A program made the translations under genes and the position numbers. A DNA stretch of 10,174 nucleotides, from positions 1 to 10,174 of the forward strand of contig DATCHW010000239.1 in NCBI GenBank assembly GCA_036508135.1, in the 5' to 3' direction. How positions within the stretch are numbered: position 1 is the stretch's first letter; each line of letters opens with the position of its first letter. The notes beneath the pieces were generated by a model. It was not told where the DNA came from. It was given only the letters and a program-made list of their open reading frames with translations, and searched no databases. Positions 6,539 to 10,174 of the stretch are shown one piece after another. Origin of the DNA: DATCHW01 sp036508135. GTDB taxonomy: Bacteria > Bacteroidota > Ignavibacteria > Tepidaquicellales > Tepidaquicellaceae.

Positions 6539-7828
6539 ATGCTTAATCTGAAAAGATTTCGAGAAATAGTTGGGAATAAATCTCATAAACAGATAATCGA
6601 AAACTATTTTTCATTATCAATATTGAATGGACTAAATATTCTCTTACCTCTGGTTACATTGCCTTATCTGGTCAGGATTCTTGGACCTGAAAAATATGGA
6701 ACTGTTTCTTTCGTATTAGTTATAATTCAGTATATTACACTCATTTCGAACTATGGATTTACCTATTCCGCAACGAAATTGATATCTCAGAATAGAGATA
6801 ACATCCAAAAGGTTTCTTTGTTTTTTAGTAGTATCATTCATGTTAAGTTCATAATAAGTATTTGCATATCAATAGTTTTAATTGTATGTGTTTTAAATAT
6901 CCCAAAGTTGCATAATGAGTATATTCTCTATATAATGAGTGCAGGGATTATTTTTGGAGACATACTAAATCCAACCTGGCTATTTCAAGGGATGGAAAAG
7001 ATGAAATACATGACTCTAATCAACTTTATATCAAAAGGTAGTTTTACAATTCTGACTTTTTTTGTTATAACTAAAGTATCGGATTATCCATATGTTTGTT
7101 TGTTAACTTCTATCGGTTACTTGTTGTCAGGAATATTTAGTATGTTTTTGGCATTTAATATTTTTAAAATAAAGCTAGTTATTCCAAAAAGAAAAGACTA
7201 TTTGTTTCAGATTAAAGAAGGATGGTACATATTTGTTTCCTCTCTTGGAATGAATTTATATCGCAACACAAATATTTTTATTTTAGGCATATTTACCAGT
7301 GATTCAGTTGTCGGATTGTATTCTGCTGCGGAAAAAGTAATAAGAGCCTTACAAACTCCAATAACACCATTATCAGAGGCTCTTTATCCCTACTTTAGTA
7401 ACAGATTCCATAAAAATAGTGAAAGTGATAATATCAGTGTTTTGTTTAGACTTGGGAAGTATTATCTTTTTGCTTTGGGGATTTTATCATTAGCAGTTTT
7501 CTTTCTTTCAGGATATCTTACTACGATTATATTGGGCAACAAATTTATCGCAACAAGCATTAATATAAAAATAATGAGTTTTGTAATATTGTTTGGAGGA
7601 CTTAATTACTTATTTGGAATCATTGGTTTGGTAAATTTAAATATGAAGAGGGAATTTGCGATTGCGGTTTTAATTGCAGGATTTACATGTATCTCAATTA
7701 CAGGAATATTCTGTAGATTTTATTTTGAAAAAGCTGCTTCTTTTGGAATGCTTGCAAGTGAAATGGTTTTGTTTGTAATTATTCTGTCAAATCTTATGAA
7801 AATGTTAAATAAGGAATCAGTTACATAG
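6539..7828 (+). CDS. wzx: Wzx-type polysaccharide repeat-unit flippase
   Basis: This 429-residue polytopic inner-membrane protein of the MOP exporter superfamily would move the undecaprenyl-linked repeat unit to the periplasmic face. After a polar N-terminus, the first helix (about 25-46) leads into LVRILGPEKYGTVSF (44-58), the signature start of the polysaccharide_synt/RfbX family. NPTWLFQGMEKM (144-155) is the second well-known family motif. About 12 hydrophobic segments follow in pairs, and the middle loop has VGLYSAAEKVIRAL, also typical. Length (usual 400-480) and topology fit. It lies 46 bases after wbpB with no Shine-Dalgarno sequence. By eye it is more AT-rich than the genes before 4670, which is common for wzx. 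Together with the Wzy-like genes it marks the locus as Wzx/Wzy-dependent. Confidence 0.93.
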   Translation: MLNLKRFREIVGNKSHKQIIENYFSLSILNGLNILLPLVTLPYLVRILGPEKYGTVSFVLVIIQYITLISNYGFTYSATKLISQNRDNIQKVSLFFSSIIHVKFIISICISIVLIVCVLNIPKLHNEYILYIMSAGIIFGDILNPTWLFQGMEKMKYMTLINFISKGSFTILTFFVITKVSDYPYVCLLTSIGYLLSGIFSMFLAFNIFKIKLVIPKRKDYLFQIKEGWYIFVSSLGMNLYRNTNIFILGIFTSDSVVGLYSAAEKVIRALQTPITPLSEALYPYFSNRFHKNSESDNISVLFRLGKYYLFALGILSLAVFFLSGYLTTIILGNKFIATSINIKIMSFVILFGGLNYLFGIIGLVNLNMKREFAIAVLIAGFTCISITGIFCRFYFEKAASFGMLASEMVLFVIILSNLMKMLNKESVT

Positions 7829-7854
7829 TTTTACAATGAAAACAGAAGAATTTC

Positions 7855-7994
7855 AAATGATTGTTGCTATTATTTAATACAATCATTTCATGAATAGTTT
7901 TGATTAATTCAATTTTGATTATATTAATCACATATGATAGGTAGATTGCTAAGTATATTAAAAAGGCAAATACGGTAAGTACCTGAATGATTGT
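7855..7994. repeat. Inverted repeat plus third motif copy in intergenic gap
   Basis: The 197-base gap 7829-8025 is the longest in the 4670-10174 part of the locus. AAATGATTGT (7855-7864) and ACAATCATTT (7879-7888) are perfect 10-base inverted arms around a 14-base loop. The inner nine bases, AATGATTGT, recur in direct orientation at 7986-7994. The hairpin is AT-rich and lacks a following T run, so it does not look like a classical terminator. An exact TAnnTTTG match (TAGTTTTG, 7895-7902) follows the hairpin without a clear -33 partner. A tiny ORF (7836-7877, 13 codons) overlaps the left arm and is probably chance. Candidate roles are an operator, an attenuating structure or the relic of a small mobile element; none is established. 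Confidence 0.5.
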
Positions 7995-8025
7995 CTTCTG
8001 ATTTTTTGAACATAACTTATAAGAT

Positions 8026-8919
8026 ATGGCCATAGAATGTAAAATATGCGGAAGCATAGATAATAAAGCGATAGGTAAGCCTGTAATAAATCAGACTTTC
8101 CCAAGAGCAACAGCCAATAATTATCAAATATTGCAATGTCGCGATTGTAAATATTATTTTGTTGCACCCGATATAGATTTATCACAGGAGGAATGGAGGA
8201 GTTTATATGAAAATGAATATTTCGCAGGTGCAAATTTAACTTCATGGCAAATTAGATTACGAGATAAAGAAAGAAAGATGCGTTTAAAATATATTCAATC
8301 CAAATTAAAAATTGAGAAGGGGAAGTTTCTGGATATGGGATGTGGAGAAGGTTTTGTTCTAAACGAGGCGTATAAGAACGGGTTTGAGCCAATCGGTGTT
8401 GATATTGCTTATAATTTATCTACTGAAAATTCTGCCTTCAGTTTCCACAAGAGGAATGTTTTTGAAGCCAGCTTTCCTGATAATTATTTTAGTGCGATAT
8501 ATATGGATTCTGTCTTGGAACATCTATTGAATCCGATGGAGACACTTCGCGAATTAAGGAGGATTTTAAAACCCGGTGGTGTGTTTTTTGTAGTAGTCCC
8601 CAATGAAGATTCGTTAGATAACTTTATGATTAAGATTATGCGCATCTTAGCCCTTCAATCAGATAAGTATGGGAAAATTAAACCATTTGTAACTCCGTAT
8701 CACGTACACGGTTTCAATTTGAATTCATTAAAAGCTGCCTTAAGCATATGTAAGTTCACCGAAATTGAAATAGAAACTTTTGGTGGTGCATATGCGTATT
8801 GGAGAGCTTATAAATTTGGTACACAAGTATATTTTCAGAATCTATTAACATATCCGGTAGGTCTGATATCAAAAATTCTTAACAGGCAGCCTCAATTAAT
8901 GTCATTTTCTCTGAAATAG
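8026..8919 (+). CDS. Class I SAM methyltransferase with N-terminal zinc ribbon
   Basis: This 297-residue cytoplasmic protein has an N-terminal zinc ribbon formed by C5-x2-C8 and C38-x2-C41. The SAM-binding core follows: motif I FLDMGCGEGFVL (101-112), the acidic end of strand 2 IGVDI (123-127), DSVLEHLLNP (161-170) and ILKPGGVFFVVVPNE (180-194). This layout is the Methyltransf_23 group often found in polysaccharide loci, where members methylate a sugar or modify a chain end. Sugar C-methyltransferases also carry an N-terminal zinc site but are longer (about 400 residues), so an O-methyl role or another substrate is equally possible. The ATG at 8026 places the first cysteine at residue 5, as usual for such ribbons; there is no Shine-Dalgarno sequence. 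It follows the 197-base gap and precedes a GT2 gene by 32 bases. Confidence 0.88.
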   Translation: MAIECKICGSIDNKAIGKPVINQTFPRATANNYQILQCRDCKYYFVAPDIDLSQEEWRSLYENEYFAGANLTSWQIRLRDKERKMRLKYIQSKLKIEKGKFLDMGCGEGFVLNEAYKNGFEPIGVDIAYNLSTENSAFSFHKRNVFEASFPDNYFSAIYMDSVLEHLLNPMETLRELRRILKPGGVFFVVVPNEDSLDNFMIKIMRILALQSDKYGKIKPFVTPYHVHGFNLNSLKAALSICKFTEIEIETFGGAYAYWRAYKFGTQVYFQNLLTYPVGLISKILNRQPQLMSFSLK

Positions 8920-8951
8920 TCTTCTTAGAAATTTTAATTATCTGGATTTAA

Positions 8952-10016
8952 ATGAAAAACAATCTGCCAGCAGTATATATTATTGTATTAAACTGGAATG
9001 GATCAAATGATACTATTGAATGTATAAAATCTATCAGGAAGAATAACTATCCAAACTATACACTCGTTATTGTTGATAATGGTTCCGAAAAAGAAAATCT
9101 CGATACATTAAAGTCATGGTGCAAAAGTAATTATTCCGAGTTTGTCTTATATTCAAGAGAAGAGGCAGAGAGTGGAGGAGTAGATCATTACGAAGAGATT
9201 CTGATGAAAAAAAGTTCAAAAGAAAAGCTTGTTTTTATTGAGAATAATGAAAATTTGGGTTTTGCTGCTGGAAATAATGTGGCACTGAAATATGTATTAA
9301 AAAAAAATGTACATTATGCGATGCTGCTAAACAATGACACTGTAATTGAAGAAAATTCTGTTAATATATTAGTAAACTTTCTAATTTCTCAAAATGATTA
9401 TGTAGCGGTAACTCCTCAAATCAGATATTTTGAGCCAAATGATAAAATTTGGAATTGCGGCGGTAAAATAATGTGGTATGGGAATAGAAAATATTACTTT
9501 GCCGGAGATCATATTTCCAAGGTTCCAGAGTCAGGATACAAAAGAATTACATTTATTACAGGATGCGCATTATTTTTCAAACCCCAGATAACGGGAATTT
9601 TATCTGAAAATTTTTTTTATGGTGAGGAAGATCTCGAATTCTCCTTTCGGCAAAAAGCTGCAAAGAGAAAGATGGCTTGTTGTTATTCTTCGATAATTTA
9701 TCATAAAATCAGTGCAAGTTTTAAAAAGGTTAATGCTAGTATTTTAGGATCGTTATACATATATTATCTCTCCAGATTAATTGATAACAAATATTATTCT
9801 TCCACTTTCATGTTTGTTATCAAAACTATCATGAATCTGACTTATGCGATCCTTCTGATGATTTTTAGATATAAGCTAAGATTTAAACAAGTTTTTATTA
9901 TGATTACAACAATCTTAAAAGAATTGAATAGGATTGATAAAATTACTAAAGATTATTGTTTAAGAAGTTTAAAACAAGAGTTCAACCATCCAATCAAATG
10001 GACTTCAAAATTTTAG
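8952..10016 (+). CDS. GT2 family glycosyltransferase, rhamnosyltransferase-like
   Basis: This 354-residue GT-A enzyme resembles the WbbL/RfbF-like GT2 branch, many of whose members transfer rhamnose. It shows VYIIVLNWNGSNDTIEC (8-24), VIVDNGS (39-45), NENLGFAAGNNVAL (99-112), MLLNNDTVI (124-132) with the DxD-equivalent NND, and FFYGEEDLEFSFR (221-233) with the acidic catalytic-base region E225-E226-D227. An insertion of about 50 residues (46-98) separates VDNGS from NLGFAAGNN; this version is seen in several bacterial and archaeal homologues, as I recall. A hydrophobic segment near 285-305 and a basic amphipathic tail probably tether it to the inner membrane. Thirty-two bases separate it from the methyltransferase gene, so they are probably cotranscribed. 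The sugar it transfers is not certain. Confidence 0.92.
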   Translation: MKNNLPAVYIIVLNWNGSNDTIECIKSIRKNNYPNYTLVIVDNGSEKENLDTLKSWCKSNYSEFVLYSREEAESGGVDHYEEILMKKSSKEKLVFIENNENLGFAAGNNVALKYVLKKNVHYAMLLNNDTVIEENSVNILVNFLISQNDYVAVTPQIRYFEPNDKIWNCGGKIMWYGNRKYYFAGDHISKVPESGYKRITFITGCALFFKPQITGILSENFFYGEEDLEFSFRQKAAKRKMACCYSSIIYHKISASFKKVNASILGSLYIYYLSRLIDNKYYSSTFMFVIKTIMNLTYAILLMIFRYKLRFKQVFIMITTILKELNRIDKITKDYCLRSLKQEFNHPIKWTSKF

Positions 10017-10070
10017 ATAGAAGAGGAAGTCAAAATATTTTTACCCCATTTTTAATGAGTTAATGTCACG

Positions 10071-10174
10071 ATGATATATCTTATTATACTTTTCTTTTTA
10101 GTTTTATTCACAATACAATACGATGTCAATGGTTACAGGGTAAGCAATTCACTGGTTTTTATTTGGTGGCTTAT
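10071..10174 (+). CDS. EpsG/Wzy-like membrane protein, 5' end only
   Basis: An open frame starts at the ATG at 10071 and continues to the window edge without a stop (34 codons plus two bases). It begins MIYLIILFFLVLF, a first transmembrane segment, followed by IQYDVNGYRVSNS and the start of a second hydrophobic stretch. A leading MIYLI-type helix followed by a short YD(I/V)NG-type polar loop is what EpsG-family proteins show at their N-terminus. These are Wzy-like polymerases of exopolysaccharide loci of about 330-370 residues. The gene lies 54 bases after the GT2 gene, with no other candidate in the gap 10017-10070. If the reading is right, this is a second polymerase-type gene in the locus besides the one at 1206-2414. 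The call rests on only 34 residues. Confidence 0.6.
   Translation, partial: MIYLIILFFLVLFTIQYDVNGYRVSNSLVFIWWL

Noticed and set aside
7836..7877. 13-codon ORF as a possible leader peptide after wzx
   Set aside because: There is no regulatory codon run, no attenuator-like terminator and no ribosome binding site; it is probably chance.
7821..8057. 78-codon - strand frame with a hydrophobic middle, covering most of the 7829-8025 gap
   Set aside because: Its start lies inside the methyltransferase gene and its end inside wzx. The hydrophobicity follows from AT-rich sequence, and no family is recognisable. A relic cannot be fully excluded.
7958..8245. 95-codon - strand frame
   Set aside because: Most of it is antisense to the zinc-ribbon part of the methyltransferase, which has clear conserved cysteines in the + frame.

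Overview
The window is a piece of a surface-polysaccharide (O-antigen or capsule type) biosynthesis locus from an AT-rich member of the Bacteroidota, probably order Bacteroidales. Three things point there: the protein types, the near absence of Shine-Dalgarno sequences before the genes, and intergenic CTTTTGT-type heptamer arrays of a kind I associate with this group (from memory, not checked). All convincing genes lie on the + strand.

Layout. (1) 1-154: a heptamer array runs straight into the last 38 codons of a GDP-L-fucose synthase gene. The rest of that gene is absent, so this looks like a remnant. (2) 167-3484: three overlapping genes, namely a diverged GT-B type glycosyltransferase, an O-antigen polymerase-like membrane protein (Wzy type) and a GT4 glycosyltransferase. 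(3) 3485-4669: a non-polysaccharide insert. Two overlapping genes encode a small uncharacterised protein and an AbiEii-like nucleotidyltransferase (toxin-antitoxin-like), with a heptamer array on each side. The right-hand array also has a GC-rich heptamer part and ends directly at the next start codon. (4) 4670-7828: a GT2 glycosyltransferase, a WbpB/WlbA-type UDP-GlcNAcA 3-dehydrogenase and a Wzx-type flippase. (5) 7829-8025: a 197-base AT-rich gap with a 10-base inverted repeat. (6) 8026-10174: a zinc-ribbon SAM methyltransferase, a second GT2 glycosyltransferase, and the first 34 codons of an EpsG/Wzy-like membrane protein that runs off the end.

How the genes fit together. The glycosyltransferases would build a lipid-linked repeat unit on the inner face of the cytoplasmic membrane, Wzx would flip it, and a Wzy-type polymerase would join units in the periplasm. 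WbpB suggests a 2,3-diamino-glucuronic acid sugar, and the fcl remnant suggests that fucose belongs, or once belonged, to the locus chemistry. Two polymerase-like genes, a gene remnant and a foreign two-gene cassette at heptamer arrays suggest a mosaic built from more than one polysaccharide cluster.

The least ordinary elements are the heptamer arrays, which sit exactly at gene junctions and may carry a Bacteroidota-type promoter, and the small-protein/AbiEii pair.
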